A DNA stretch of 64,000 bases from Gemella haemolysans ATCC 10379 (GTDB lineage Bacteria > Bacillota > Bacilli > Staphylococcales > Gemellaceae). The notes under the pieces were generated by a model. It had not been told where the DNA came from. It was given only the letters and a program-made list of their open reading frames with translations, and did no database searches. Location of the stretch: NCBI RefSeq assembly GCF_000173915.1, contig NZ_ACDZ02000004.1, positions 1 to 64,000 of the forward strand. The letters are read 5' to 3'. Position 1 is the stretch's first letter. The number at the start of each line of letters is the position of its first letter. This document shows positions 8,401 through 16,975 of this stretch, one piece after another. The translations under genes were made by a program, and so were the position numbers.

Positions 8401-9835
8401 ACCTGATATAGATTTAAACTTCTCTGGTGAATATCAAGCAACAGCTCACAACTTCACGAAAGAAATTTTTGGTGAAGATTACGTATATCGTGCTGGAACT
8501 ATTTCGACGGTAGCTGAGAAGACAGCTTATTCATTTACTAGAGATTATTATGAGAAAAATGAAATAGAGAAAAGAAGTATAGATATTGAACGTATTGCAG
8601 CTGGATGTGAAGGTTCTAAGAGAACTACTGGTCAACACCCGGGAGGTATACTAGTAGTCCCTAATGATATGGATATTTTTGACTTTACGCCATACCAATT
8701 TCCAGCTGATGATGAAACGAGTCCATGGCGAACAACTCACTTCGACTTCCACTCTATCCATGATAATATTTTGAAATTTGATATACTTGGACACGATGAT
8801 CCGACTATGATTAGAAAGTTACAAGATTTGTCTGGCATTGATCCTAAAACTATAGACGTATCAGATCCTGAAGTAATGGGGATTTTCTCGACTGTTGAAG
8901 CACTAGGTGTCACTAGAGATCAAGTAGATTCAGCTAGTGGAACGTTTGGTATTCCTGAGTTTGGAACAAACTTTGTTATTCAAATGTTAGATGATACAAA
9001 ACCAACTACATACTCAGAATTAGTTCAGATATCTGGATTATCTCACGGTACTGATGTTTGGTTAGGTAATGCACAAGAATTAATAAAAAATGGTACTTGT
9101 GAACTTAAAGACGTAATTGGATGCCGTGATGACATTATGGTATATTTAATTCACGCCGGTTTAGAAGAAGGTTTATCTTTCAAAATAATGGAAAGTGTAA
9201 GGAAAGGTAAAGGATTAACGGAAGACTTTGAAAAAGAGATGATAGATAAAGATGTACCAGAATGGTATATTGATTCGTGTAAAAAAATCAAGTATATGTT
9301 CCCTAAAGCCCATGCATGTGCATATGTACTTATGGCGCTTCGAATTGCTTGGTTTAAAGTGCATCAACCATTAACATACTACTGTGCTTATTATTCTGTC
9401 AGAGCTAGTGACTTTGACATTATTACAGTTGTTAAGGGAACAGAAACATTAAAAGCGAAAATAAAAGAAATAAAAACAACAGATAAAAATGAATTATCAA
9501 ATAAAGATAAAGATGCTCTTGTAAGTTATGAAATTGCTAATGAGATGATGGAAAGAGGATTTACATTTTCGAAAGTTGATTTAGAAAAATCAGCAAGTCA
9601 TGACTACATAATTGAAGGGAATACGCTAATTCCACCGTTCTCGATTGTTCCTGGACTTGGAGATAACGTAGCTAACAAAATTGTTCAAGCGAGAGAAGAA
9701 AAAGCCTTTTTATCAATCGAAGATTTCTCAAAACGAGGAAGTGTTTCATCTACGGTAGTAGAATACTTACGAGAAATGGGGACATTAAAAGGTCTTCCAG
9801 AAAAAGCACAATTATCTTTCTTTGATGAATTATAA
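5486..9835 (+). CDS. polC: DNA polymerase III alpha subunit, PolC type
   Basis: The main replicative DNA polymerase of low-GC Gram-positives, 1449 residues, with AGGAGG just before the ATG. Order of domains: N-terminal domain; OB fold (about 235-335); PHP domain split by a DEDD-type 3'-5' exonuclease (VVFDVETTG, D433/E435; later VAHNAKFDLGF); zinc-binding CPEC...CPHC; palm catalytic PDIDLNFSGE (D974/D976); then fingers and C-terminal tau-binding region (QLSFFDEL end). Compared from memory with B. subtilis PolC, the polymerase and exonuclease motifs are intact. Several PHP metal-ligand positions are changed: HLHT is NTHT (N346), TDH is TDT (T380), and the GNVHYL histidine is Tyr (Y747). Confidence 0.97.
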   Translation: MSNKHFSLLVKTLELEEQLSNSKFINYSLDNIEKDNKNKIWTFNFSGESLPTVEELTILIQKLRENFLGDYIVNYRLKVSAEVTDEQIKEFWKYIILENFSGISQVLMESILFSEVEVNNGVLTMKIMAPSIWNNFINERKQQIISSYENLGITIKDIIPNFSRTDVEAVLESQEEKISQEIVKLEEIEKKEAERKPKEPERKFVAFGGGGGTRYGQEIRDEDIVEIKDVVGYAGDVTIMAQVFGTEEIVHRNGSSQYRLKLTDYSDSIILRLFGNNPNSKFQNKRKSELIDLVKGIKKGQWLKIHGAVSNDPYLRDTIIEPKSIEVAHKEEKKDNYSGRKRIELNTHTKMSQLEGISSAKEYLSRAIDWGHEAIAFTDTYGVQAYPEICLSSKGKDIKPIYGLNAFIMDDSITATTNPKELKLKDATYVVFDVETTGLSAERDRLIEIAAVKVKNGAEIDSFESYINPQRPISELITRLTSITNDDVKDAPLEKEVMTNFYNWLDKDDILVAHNAKFDLGFLDTCFERLGLENKNNASIDTLFVSRAENKEAKRHGLSNLAKLYKVRLVQHHRAIYDTKATAEIFVKMLDQLYELGIEYHNEIDEKIDLELAHKRSRTFPCSILVKNAKGLKDLFRLVSYSCTKYLNSAKPTIPRSLLAQYREDLLIGSGNGDNEVFEELLNSKEAKVEDIIDFYDYIEIQPKHHYANFIRNERIADNAELEEILKKLIQLAKKKEKIVVATGDCYYLDEYQHVYRQILRLTVKSNPGARDLKPMATLLTTEEMLKEFSYLDEQLREELVIDNTHKINDMIELVVPLKDKLYTPNIEGAADEVRNLSYDMAHRIYGEELPEIVEKRLEKELASIIGNGFSVVYLISHKLVKKSLDDGYLVGSRGSVGSSLVATMMEITEVNPLAPHYVCPECKHSEFFLNAEYASGFDLPNKNCPHCDVKMTKDGQDIPFETFLGFNGDKVPDIDLNFSGEYQATAHNFTKEIFGEDYVYRAGTISTVAEKTAYSFTRDYYEKNEIEKRSIDIERIAAGCEGSKRTTGQHPGGILVVPNDMDIFDFTPYQFPADDETSPWRTTHFDFHSIHDNILKFDILGHDDPTMIRKLQDLSGIDPKTIDVSDPEVMGIFSTVEALGVTRDQVDSASGTFGIPEFGTNFVIQMLDDTKPTTYSELVQISGLSHGTDVWLGNAQELIKNGTCELKDVIGCRDDIMVYLIHAGLEEGLSFKIMESVRKGKGLTEDFEKEMIDKDVPEWYIDSCKKIKYMFPKAHACAYVLMALRIAWFKVHQPLTYYCAYYSVRASDFDIITVVKGTETLKAKIKEIKTTDKNELSNKDKDALVSYEIANEMMERGFTFSKVDLEKSASHDYIIEGNTLIPPFSIVPGLGDNVANKIVQAREEKAFLSIEDFSKRGSVSSTVVEYLREMGTLKGLPEKAQLSFFDEL

Positions 9836-9874
9836 TTGATAGAATTATTCAATTAAAATAGTTTAAATTTAAAG

Positions 9875-9941
9875 ATTATTCTGCAAGATAAATATAAAAT
9901 TTTTGAAAGTAATTTATTTTCATTCTTGCAGAATAATTTTA
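9875..9941 (+). terminator. Terminator after polC
   Basis: Perfect 14-bp arms ATTATTCTGCAAGA (9875-9888) and TCTTGCAGAATAAT (9924-9937), with a 35-nt loop and TTTT following. The rest of the gap up to murA (to 10160) holds only AT-rich sequence and no clear promoter. Confidence 0.65.
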
Positions 9942-10160
9942 ATATTTCGTATTTAAATATGAGCTAATTTCCATATTACAAAAATCAAAAAATAATATTA
10001 AATATTTGTTTAAATCTAGTTTAATATTTCATGTATAGAAAAGGTATACTCTCTTAATAAAATAAATTTTAAAAATATTTATTCAAACTTTATTTATTTT
10101 TTAATTTGTGGTAGTATTATATGTGATATAAAATGTAAATATAGAGATGGAGGAAACAAC

Positions 10161-11432
10161 TTGGAAAAAATAGTCGTTAAAGGTGGAACACCTTTAATAG
10201 GAGAAGTACAAGTTTCTGGTGCGAAGAATGCAGCTTTACCAATTTTAGCTGCAGGTTTATTAGCAACAGAGGGTACAAGTAAATTTTATAATGTTCCTAA
10301 GTTATCAGATATTAAGACAATAGGATTATTATTTGAAAGTCTAGGAGTAAAGGTAGATTATAAACCAGAAGAAAATACTTTAGAAATGGATGCAAGAAAA
10401 CCATTACTAACAGAGGCTTCATTTGAATTTGTTAGTAAAATGCGTGCTTCATTTTTAGTTTTAGGACCAATGTTAGCACGTGAAGGAAGTGCTAAAGTAG
10501 CAATGCCTGGTGGATGTTCAATTGGAAGTAGACCTATAGACCAACACTTAAAAGGGTTTGAAGCACTAGGGGCTACAATTATTCAAGATGCTGGTTTTGT
10601 TGAGGCAAGAGCAGAAAAAGAATTAGAAGGAACAACAATTTTCTTTGATTTCCCAAGTGTAGGTGGTACTCAAAATGTTATTATGGCAAGTTGTTTAGCC
10701 AAAGGAAAAACTACTATTGTTAACGCGGCTCAAGAGCCAGAAATTGAGGATATGATTAACTTCTTAATTAAAATGGGAGCCAAGATTGAAGGTAAAGGAA
10801 CTTCTGTTTTAGTTATTGAAGGAGTAGAAAAATTAGTAGGTACGGAATATACAGTGATGCCTGACCGTGTAGAAGCTGCTACATACATGATTGCAGCAGC
10901 AGCAACTAAAGGGGACGTACTAGTCAAAGGAGCTCCTTATAAAGATAATGTTGCCTTAGTAAGCAAGATGCGTGAAATGGGTGTTAATATAGAAGTAGTT
11001 GATGAGATGTCTATGCGTGTTAGTAATAAACTAGATAGTTTAAGACCTGTAGATGTTAAGACATTACCTCACCCAGGATTCTTAACAGATATGCAGTCTA
11101 TTATGTGTGTATTAACATTATTAGCTGATGGTACTAGTACTATTACTGAGACTGTTTTTGAAAATAGATTTATGCATGTAGAAGAGCTACGCAGAATGAA
11201 TGCGAAGATTAGAATTGAAGGTAGAAGTTCACTAATCGAAGGATTACCTCATTTAGAAGGAACTACTGTTAGAGCTACGGATCTACGTTCTGGAGCAGCT
11301 CTTGTCATTGCTGGTTTAATGGCTACAGGAACTACTAAAGTTATTGATATTTACCACATTGATAGAGGATATGTAGACATCGAAGAAAAAATGAGAAAAC
11401 TAGGTGCAGATATTCAAAGAATAGATGAGTAG
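10161..11432 (+). CDS. murA: UDP-N-acetylglucosamine 1-carboxyvinyltransferase
   Basis: First committed step of peptidoglycan synthesis: transfers enolpyruvyl from PEP to UDP-GlcNAc, the step blocked by fosfomycin. The enzyme has 423 residues, the usual family length. It shows NAALPILAA near the N-terminus and the loop PGGCSIGSRP with the fosfomycin-target cysteine (C119). The start is TTG at 10161, preceded by GGAGG with 7 nt spacing; no better in-frame ATG exists. Firmicutes usually carry two MurA paralogues and only one is in this window. It is followed after 9 nt by a small membrane-protein gene and then pta. Confidence 0.96.
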   Translation: MEKIVVKGGTPLIGEVQVSGAKNAALPILAAGLLATEGTSKFYNVPKLSDIKTIGLLFESLGVKVDYKPEENTLEMDARKPLLTEASFEFVSKMRASFLVLGPMLAREGSAKVAMPGGCSIGSRPIDQHLKGFEALGATIIQDAGFVEARAEKELEGTTIFFDFPSVGGTQNVIMASCLAKGKTTIVNAAQEPEIEDMINFLIKMGAKIEGKGTSVLVIEGVEKLVGTEYTVMPDRVEAATYMIAAAATKGDVLVKGAPYKDNVALVSKMREMGVNIEVVDEMSMRVSNKLDSLRPVDVKTLPHPGFLTDMQSIMCVLTLLADGTSTITETVFENRFMHVEELRRMNAKIRIEGRSSLIEGLPHLEGTTVRATDLRSGAALVIAGLMATGTTKVIDIYHIDRGYVDIEEKMRKLGADIQRIDE

Positions 11433-11441
11433 GAATTTATT

Positions 11442-11609
11442 ATGAAATCAAATGATAAATTAGTAAGATATTTGCGAAACATAGCCTTAATGATCATTAT
11501 ATTTTATATAGGATTGTTATTAGGGTATACTATTTTAGGTAAGGGCAGTCTTTTCGATGCTTTAAGTTTAAAGCCGATAAGACATATTAAAGATATTATA
11601 TACAATTAG
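11442..11609 (+). CDS. epuA: Small membrane protein of the EpuA family
   Basis: A 55-residue protein (starts MKSNDKLVRYL) with one membrane helix (about residues 13-31) followed by GYTILGKGSLFDAL and a short tail ending HIKDIIYN. This matches the shape of the EpuA family (single helix, then GY-x-x-x-G-x-G and a D-x-I end), which sits next to murA in streptococci. The gene lies 9 nt after murA; its stop overlaps the ribosome binding site of the next gene. Its function is unknown. Family databases link it by name to an RNA polymerase subunit, which this sequence does not support directly. Confidence 0.7.
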   Translation: MKSNDKLVRYLRNIALMIIIFYIGLLLGYTILGKGSLFDALSLKPIRHIKDIIYN

Positions 11610-11621
11610 GAGGAAATGAAG

Positions 11622-12602
11622 ATGGCAAATGATTTATTTGTAGAACTTCAACAAAAATTAGAAGGGAAAAATGTACGTATCGTACTACCAGAAGCATATG
11701 ATGAGCGTGTATTAGAAGCGGCTGTTAAATTAGGCGCTACTAGTTATGTTAAACCTGTGTTAGTTGGGAAAAAAGAAAAAGTAGAAGAGATTGCTAAAGG
11801 ATTATCTTTAGATGCTTCTAACTTAGAAGTTATTGATCACGAAAACTACGAAAAATTAGAAGAATTAGTTGCTAAGTTTGTAGAGCGTCGTGCAGGAAAA
11901 GTAACTGAAGAAAAAGCTCGTGAATTATTAAAAGATGTTAACTACTTCGGAACTATGTTAGTATACACTGGTGAAGTTGAAGGATTAGTATCTGGAGCAA
12001 TTCACTCTACTGGAGATACTGTTCGTCCAGCATTACAGATTATTAAAACTAAACCAGGTACAAAACGTACAAGTGGTGCATTCATTATGAGTAAAGAAGA
12101 CAAACGTTATGTATTTGCTGACTGTGCGATTAACCCAACATTAGATGCAGAAGGTCTAGCTGAAATCGCAATCGAAAGTGCAAAAACAGCTAAAAGCTTT
12201 AACGTTGATCCAAAAGTAGCAATGTTAAGTTTCTCTACTTTAGGTTCAGCTGTTACTGAAGATACTACAAGAGTAGCAGAAGCTACTAAATTAGTTAAAG
12301 AAAATGCACCTGAATTAGCTGTTGAAGGGGAATTACAATTTGATGCTGCAGTTGTACCTTCAGTTGCTAAATTAAAAGCTCCTAACTCAAAAGTACAAGG
12401 AGATGCTAATGTATTTGTATTCCCAAGCTTAGAAGCTGGTAATATTGGATACAAAATTGCACAACGTCTAGGTGGATTTGAAGCTGTAGGACCAATCTTA
12501 CAAGGATTAAACGCTCCTGTAAACGACCTATCTCGTGGATGTAATGCAGAAGATGTATACAAACTTTCATTAATTACAGCTGTTCAAGCTTTAGAAAAAT
12601 AG
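11622..12602 (+). CDS. pta: Phosphate acetyltransferase
   Basis: Interconverts acetyl-CoA and acetyl phosphate, feeding ATP production with acetate kinase (not in the window) from the acetyl-CoA made by the PDH complex. It has 326 residues from the ATG at 11622 (MANDLFVELQ). The ATG 6 nt earlier is too close to AGGAGG (11608-11613). Typical landmarks are IVLPEAYDERVLEAA at the start, GLVSGAIHSTGDTVRPALQI, and the C-terminal NDLSRGCNAEDVY. It is likely transcribed with murA-epuA. A hairpin with a T-run follows. Confidence 0.95.
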   Translation: MANDLFVELQQKLEGKNVRIVLPEAYDERVLEAAVKLGATSYVKPVLVGKKEKVEEIAKGLSLDASNLEVIDHENYEKLEELVAKFVERRAGKVTEEKARELLKDVNYFGTMLVYTGEVEGLVSGAIHSTGDTVRPALQIIKTKPGTKRTSGAFIMSKEDKRYVFADCAINPTLDAEGLAEIAIESAKTAKSFNVDPKVAMLSFSTLGSAVTEDTTRVAEATKLVKENAPELAVEGELQFDAAVVPSVAKLKAPNSKVQGDANVFVFPSLEAGNIGYKIAQRLGGFEAVGPILQGLNAPVNDLSRGCNAEDVYKLSLITAVQALEK

Positions 12603-12614
12603 TATTATAATTAT

Positions 12615-12645
12615 AAAGAGGTTAACTTCGGTTAATCTCTTTTTT
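12615..12645 (+). terminator. Terminator after pta
   Basis: AAAGAGGTTAAC, loop TTCG, GTTAATCTCTTT followed by T's. The stem is closed by a C(UUCG)G tetraloop. Confidence 0.9.
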
Positions 12646-12817
12646 AGTTTTATCCGTGGCATTATTAGTAGTATTTAAAGAGTATATATAAATTTAATTT
12701 TGTTGTATAAAAATACTGTTGACTATCTTTTATTATTTTGCATGTGCTAGTCTTTATAATTGCATTTATACCAACTTTTATGGTATTATAATATGATGTA
12801 TAAATATGGAGGTAAAC

Positions 12818-13465
12818 ATGGTTGCGATAGAATCAAAAGATGATTTATATGTTATAGATTTACTAGAAGATTTTGATGAATTTTATCTAGAATTAGAAAA
12901 ATATGCCGAAGAAAATAGAGTACCTATTATAGATAAAATAGGGATAAGATTTTTAATTCAGATGCTTAAAGTGAAGAAAGCTAAGAATTTATTAGAAATA
13001 GGAACGGCAATTGGATATACATCTATTAAATTAGCTGAAAAAATAGGATGTAATGTCACAACTATTGAGCGTGATGATAAGATGTATAACCAAGCAAAAA
13101 ACAACATAGAAAAGAGAAATCTAACTGATAAAATAACATTACTTCATGCCGATGCTTTAGAACTTCAAGATGAAGTAGTGACAAATGCCCCATATGATGT
13201 AGTATTTATTGATGGTGCTAAGAGTCAAAGTAGAAAGTTTTTTGAATTATATGAACCATATTTTGCTGAGGATGTCGTAGTTATTACGGATAATGTGCTA
13301 TTCAAAGGAATGGTTGCCGATCCAAGTATTATTAAACACAGTAGAGATTTAAAACAACTTTCTAGAAAAATTAATAATTACAACGAATGGTTATTAAAAC
13401 ATAAAAATTATGAGAGTGTAATATTACCATTTGGAGATGGAATAACTATAACAACAAGAAAATAA
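12818..13465 (+). CDS. trmR: tRNA 5-hydroxyuridine methyltransferase TrmR (YrrM)
   Basis: An O-methyltransferase of 215 residues with the SAM-binding motif LLEIGTAIGYTSI (about residue 57), followed by VTTIERDDK and the metal-binding VFIDGAK. B. subtilis TrmR/YrrM methylates 5-hydroxyuridine-34 to mo5U in several tRNAs. I infer the same role from the match and from the following trhP1-trhP2 genes that make the substrate. The start is ATG 12818, since an ATG 12 nt upstream is part of the GGAGGT binding site. A TATAAT at 12787-12792 may be its -10. It leads the conserved block trmR-trhP1-trhP2-udk-greA. Confidence 0.85.
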   Translation: MVAIESKDDLYVIDLLEDFDEFYLELEKYAEENRVPIIDKIGIRFLIQMLKVKKAKNLLEIGTAIGYTSIKLAEKIGCNVTTIERDDKMYNQAKNNIEKRNLTDKITLLHADALELQDEVVTNAPYDVVFIDGAKSQSRKFFELYEPYFAEDVVVITDNVLFKGMVADPSIIKHSRDLKQLSRKINNYNEWLLKHKNYESVILPFGDGITITTRK

Positions 13466-13513
13466 AATTATAGAGCTGAGAAGTTAGTATATTTTATTAA
13501 GAGAGGATAAAAA

Positions 13514-14440
13514 ATGACAGTAGAGTTAGTTGTAACACCGAAAAGTATTGATCATATTTATGAACTGATAAATGTAGGAGCTGATAGTTTCGTTATTGGT
13601 GAAGAAAAATATGGATTACGTCTTGCTGGTGAATTTAAAAGAGAAGAATTAAAGAAGGCTATCGAGATTATTCACCAAGCAGGGAAAAAGGCATATGTTA
13701 GTGTAAATGCAATATTCCATAATGAGCATATAGATGACCTAGTTGATTATTTACATTATTTATCAACACTAAATGTTGATGCTCTAATATATGGAGAACC
13801 AACAATTATAACAATTTTAAGAGAAGAAAATCTTGATTTTAAACTTCAATGGGATCCACATACATTAGCTACGAACTCTTTCTCATGTAATTATTGGGGG
13901 AAACGTGGAGCATATAGAACGTGTCTATCAAAAGAATTAACTATTGATGAAATTCTTGAAATTACAGGAAAAAGTGAATATGAGATTGAAGTACAAGTTC
14001 AAGGGATGCTTTGTATGTTCCAATCTGTAAGGAAATTGGTGGATAACTATTTTATGTATAGTGGTAAAGAGAAGTATATTGAAGAATATAGTAATTCTAA
14101 GAAACTATTCCTATACAGTCAAGATAGAAATGAACGCTATCCAATTTTTGAGGATTCGAATGGAACACACATCATGAGTGCAAATGATATCTGTGCGATA
14201 GAAGAATTAGATCGTCTAATCGAAGCAGGAGTAACTGCATTTAAGATTGAAGGTGTTTTAAAAGATGAAGATTACATCACAGAGATTGTAACTATTTATC
14301 GTGATGCTATTGATCTTTATTATGAAGATAAAGAGGCATACGAAGACGAAAAACAAGATTTCTATAACGATATAGAAAGAATTAAACCAAAATACAGAGA
14401 AGTAGACTTAGGGTTCTTCTATAAGAAAACTATGTACTAG
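13514..14440 (+). CDS. trhP1: Peptidase U32 family tRNA hydroxylation protein TrhP1 (YrrN-like)
   Basis: A 308-residue U32-family protein. Despite the name, B. subtilis YrrN/YrrO act with prephenate in forming 5-hydroxyuridine at the tRNA wobble position. Visible features are the TIM-barrel-like start (VELVVTPKSIDHIYELINVGADSFVIGEEKYGLR is typical in order and spacing), VQVQGMLCMFQSVRKL, and FKIEGVLKDEDYI near the C-terminus. It lacks the large cysteine cluster seen in the next gene. It lies between trmR and trhP2 in the same orientation, as in B. subtilis. Confidence 0.87.
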   Translation: MTVELVVTPKSIDHIYELINVGADSFVIGEEKYGLRLAGEFKREELKKAIEIIHQAGKKAYVSVNAIFHNEHIDDLVDYLHYLSTLNVDALIYGEPTIITILREENLDFKLQWDPHTLATNSFSCNYWGKRGAYRTCLSKELTIDEILEITGKSEYEIEVQVQGMLCMFQSVRKLVDNYFMYSGKEKYIEEYSNSKKLFLYSQDRNERYPIFEDSNGTHIMSANDICAIEELDRLIEAGVTAFKIEGVLKDEDYITEIVTIYRDAIDLYYEDKEAYEDEKQDFYNDIERIKPKYREVDLGFFYKKTMY

Positions 14441-14500
14441 TATATTCTTGAATTTTATAAAAGGGTAAGGTTTCCTATATAAAACCTAATAAAAAAGACA

Positions 14501-14537
14501 AGGAGGATGGGTCATACTTGAATGTGACCTTAACTTA
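14501..14537 (+). promoter_or_regulatory. Long-spaced ribosome binding site with intervening hairpin (trhP2)
   Basis: AGGAGG (14501-14506) lies 30 nt before the trhP2 ATG, with a stop codon in frame at 14531-14533, so no earlier start exists. Between them GGTCATA (14510-14516) pairs with TGTGACC (14523-14529). Folding this 20-nt hairpin leaves about 10 nt between binding site and start. A 4-codon ATG frame also starts at 14507. Confidence 0.65.
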
Positions 14538-15808
14538 TGGCGATACCAAATATTTCAGAAATTAGAGACGGTAAGAGAGTAATAACGAAAAAACCAGAAT
14601 TACTGCTTCCAGCAGGGAATTTAGAAAAATTAAAAATAGCTATTCATTACGGAGCAGATGCTGTGTTCTTAGGAGGGCAGGAGTTTGGGCTTCGTAGTAA
14701 TGCAGACAACTTCACAATTGAAGAGATTAAAGAAGGTTGTGAATTTGCAGCAAAATATGGAGCTGATATTTATGTTACAGCGAACATTATTGCGCACGAT
14801 GAGAACTTTGAAGGATTAGATGAATTCTTAATGGCACTTCAAGATGCAGGAGTAAGAGGAATTATCGTAGCGGATCCATATATCATTGAAAGATGTAAAG
14901 CTGTAGCTCCAAAAGTAGAGGTGCACATCAGTACACAACAATCAATCTCAAACTATAAGGAAGTTAGATATTGGGAAAGCGAAGGAGTGCATCGCGTAGT
15001 ATTAGCTCGTGAAACAGGATATGAAGAAATTAAAGAAATTCGTGAAAAAACAGATGTTGAGATTGAGATGTTTGTTCACGGTGCAATGTGTATAGCATAT
15101 TCTGGACGTTGTACATTAAGTAACTACATGACAGCTCGTGATAGTAACCGTGGAGGTTGTTGTCAATCATGTCGTTGGAATTATGACCTTTATGAAGAAG
15201 GAACTGATGAAGATACTAAATTATTCGATGAAGGTGCAAATCCTTATGCGATGAGTCCAAAAGATTTAACATTAATTGAAGCAGTACCTGAGATTATTGA
15301 ATTGGGTATTGATTCATTAAAAGTTGAAGGTCGTATGAAATCTATTCACTATGTAGCAACAGTTGCAAGTGTATATAGAAAACTAATCGATGACTATTGT
15401 GCAGACCCAGATAATTTTGAGATGACACCAGAATATAAATTAGAATTATATAAATGTGCTAACCGTGACACTGCGATGTCATTCTTCTATGAGATTCCTA
15501 AGTATTCTGAACAAATGTTTGGAAACGAAGGTGGTAAGAAAACAAATTATGACTTCGTTGGGCAAGTTCTTCACTATGATGAAGAAACTCAAATTGCAAC
15601 AATCCAACAACGTAATTTCTTTAAAACTGGTCAGGAAGTTGAATTCTTTGGACCAGAAATCGATACATTTAGACAAGTTATCGGAGAAATTTATGATGAA
15701 GATGGTGAATTGCTAGATGCAGCAAGACATCCACTTCAAATTATTAGAACAAAATTAGACTCTAGAGTATTTAAAAGCAATATGATGCGAAAGGAAATGG
15801 GACGCTAA
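14537..15808 (+). CDS. trhP2: Peptidase U32 family tRNA hydroxylation protein TrhP2 (YrrO-like)
   Basis: 423 residues; the second U32 partner for wobble-uridine hydroxylation. It shows [33 protein letters not shown], the histidine-containing [15 protein letters not shown], and the cysteine cluster GGCCQSCRW, consistent with a metal or Fe-S site, since ho5U formation in related bacteria depends on Fe-S assembly. It has the extra C-terminal domain absent from TrhP1. The stop overlaps the udk start by one base (TAATG), so the two are translationally coupled. Confidence 0.88.
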   Translation: MAIPNISEIRDGKRVITKKPELLLPAGNLEKLKIAIHYGADAVFLGGQEFGLRSNADNFTIEEIKEGCEFAAKYGADIYVTANIIAHDENFEGLDEFLMALQDAGVRGIIVADPYIIERCKAVAPKVEVHISTQQSISNYKEVRYWESEGVHRVVLARETGYEEIKEIREKTDVEIEMFVHGAMCIAYSGRCTLSNYMTARDSNRGGCCQSCRWNYDLYEEGTDEDTKLFDEGANPYAMSPKDLTLIEAVPEIIELGIDSLKVEGRMKSIHYVATVASVYRKLIDDYCADPDNFEMTPEYKLELYKCANRDTAMSFFYEIPKYSEQMFGNEGGKKTNYDFVGQVLHYDEETQIATIQQRNFFKTGQEVEFFGPEIDTFRQVIGEIYDEDGELLDAARHPLQIIRTKLDSRVFKSNMMRKEMGR

Positions 15809-16434
15809 TGGCTACAGATAGACCAAAAATTATCGGTATTGTTGGAGGAAGCGGTAGTGGAAAAACGACCGTTACAAAAAGAATTATAGACGAGTTAACT
15901 CAAGATAAAGTTGCTTTAATTGAGCAAGATTATTATTATAAAGATCAAAGCCATATGACAATGGATGAGAGAGTTAAGACGAATTACGATCACCCGAGTG
16001 CATTCGATAATGAGTTACTGTATAATCATTTATTAGAATTAATCGAAGGGAAAGCTGTTGAATTACCTGTATATGATTATGTAAATCATACTCGTAGTAA
16101 AGAACAAAAACATCAAGAACCTAAAGATGTAATTATTATCGAAGGTATGTTTGGTCTTTATTCAGAGAAACTACGTGAATTAATGGATATTAAGATTTTT
16201 GTTGATACACCGAGTGATCTACGTATTTTACGAAGATTATTACGTGATATTAATGAGCGTGGAAGAACTGTAGAATCAGTAATCAATCAATATTTAGTGT
16301 CAGTTAGACCGATGCATGAAAAGTATATTAAACCAACTAAACAATATGCTGATATTATTGTTCCTGATGGTGGATATAATGATATTGCGATTGACATTTT
16401 AATAACAAAAATCAAATCGCTACTAGCAAAATAA
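15808..16434 (+). CDS. udk: Uridine kinase
   Basis: Phosphorylates uridine and cytidine in pyrimidine salvage. 208 residues with the P-loop GGSGSGKTT (residues 13-21), EQDYYYKDQ, and the phosphate-binding NYDHPSAFD. The family's usual length is about 205-215. It overlaps trhP2 by one base and is followed by greA after about 50 nt. This order is the same as in Bacillus. Confidence 0.95.
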   Translation: MATDRPKIIGIVGGSGSGKTTVTKRIIDELTQDKVALIEQDYYYKDQSHMTMDERVKTNYDHPSAFDNELLYNHLLELIEGKAVELPVYDYVNHTRSKEQKHQEPKDVIIIEGMFGLYSEKLRELMDIKIFVDTPSDLRILRRLLRDINERGRTVESVINQYLVSVRPMHEKYIKPTKQYADIIVPDGGYNDIAIDILITKIKSLLAK

Positions 16435-16482
16435 TAAAAAAAACGATATAATATAGAGTAGACTAAAAAAAGGAGTATCACT

Positions 16483-16971
16483 ATGGCTTTAGAAGAAAAA
16501 TTAGAATATCAAATGACCCAAGAAGGTTATGACAAACTTGTTGAAGAATTAGAACACTATAAAAAAGTAAAACGTCCAGAAGTAATTGAAAAAATTAAAA
16601 TTGCACGTAGTTTCGGAGACTTATCTGAGAACTCAGAGTACGATGCAGCAAAAGATGAACAAGGATTTATCGAGCAAAGAATCTTAGAAATGGAACAAAT
16701 GATTCGTTATGCTGTTATTATCGAATTAGACGGAAAATCAAGTACAATTCGTTTAGGTAACAAAGTAACTTATCAAGAACTACCAGATGGTTTAACAGAA
16801 ACTTACAAAATCGTAGGTAGTGCTGAAGCTAATCCATTTGAATTCAAAATTTCAAATGAATCTCCAGTGGCTCAAGCTTTATTAGGAAAAGAAGTTGGAG
16901 ATGTGGCAAAAGTTTCATTACCAACAGGTCCAGAAGACTCAATGGATATTAAAATTCTAGCGGTAGAATAG
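16483..16971 (+). CDS. greA: Transcription elongation factor GreA
   Basis: Rescues stalled RNA polymerase by stimulating transcript cleavage. 162 residues: an N-terminal coiled coil with the basic tip and the acidic sequence [15 protein letters not shown], then the FKBP-like C-terminal domain ending [19 protein letters not shown] at 16447-16452 may give greA its own transcript, although no matching -35 is seen. The AAGGAG binding site precedes the ATG. Confidence 0.96.
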   Translation: MALEEKLEYQMTQEGYDKLVEELEHYKKVKRPEVIEKIKIARSFGDLSENSEYDAAKDEQGFIEQRILEMEQMIRYAVIIELDGKSSTIRLGNKVTYQELPDGLTETYKIVGSAEANPFEFKISNESPVAQALLGKEVGDVAKVSLPTGPEDSMDIKILAVE

Positions 16972-16975
16972 TACT

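Noticed and set aside
12107-12562. 151-codon antisense frame over pta
   Set aside because: Codon-usage shadow of a highly expressed gene; no start context and overlaps a certain gene.
16391-16396. TTGACA near the end of udk as a greA -35
   Set aside because: It is about 50 bp from the only good -10 (16447), too far for a promoter.
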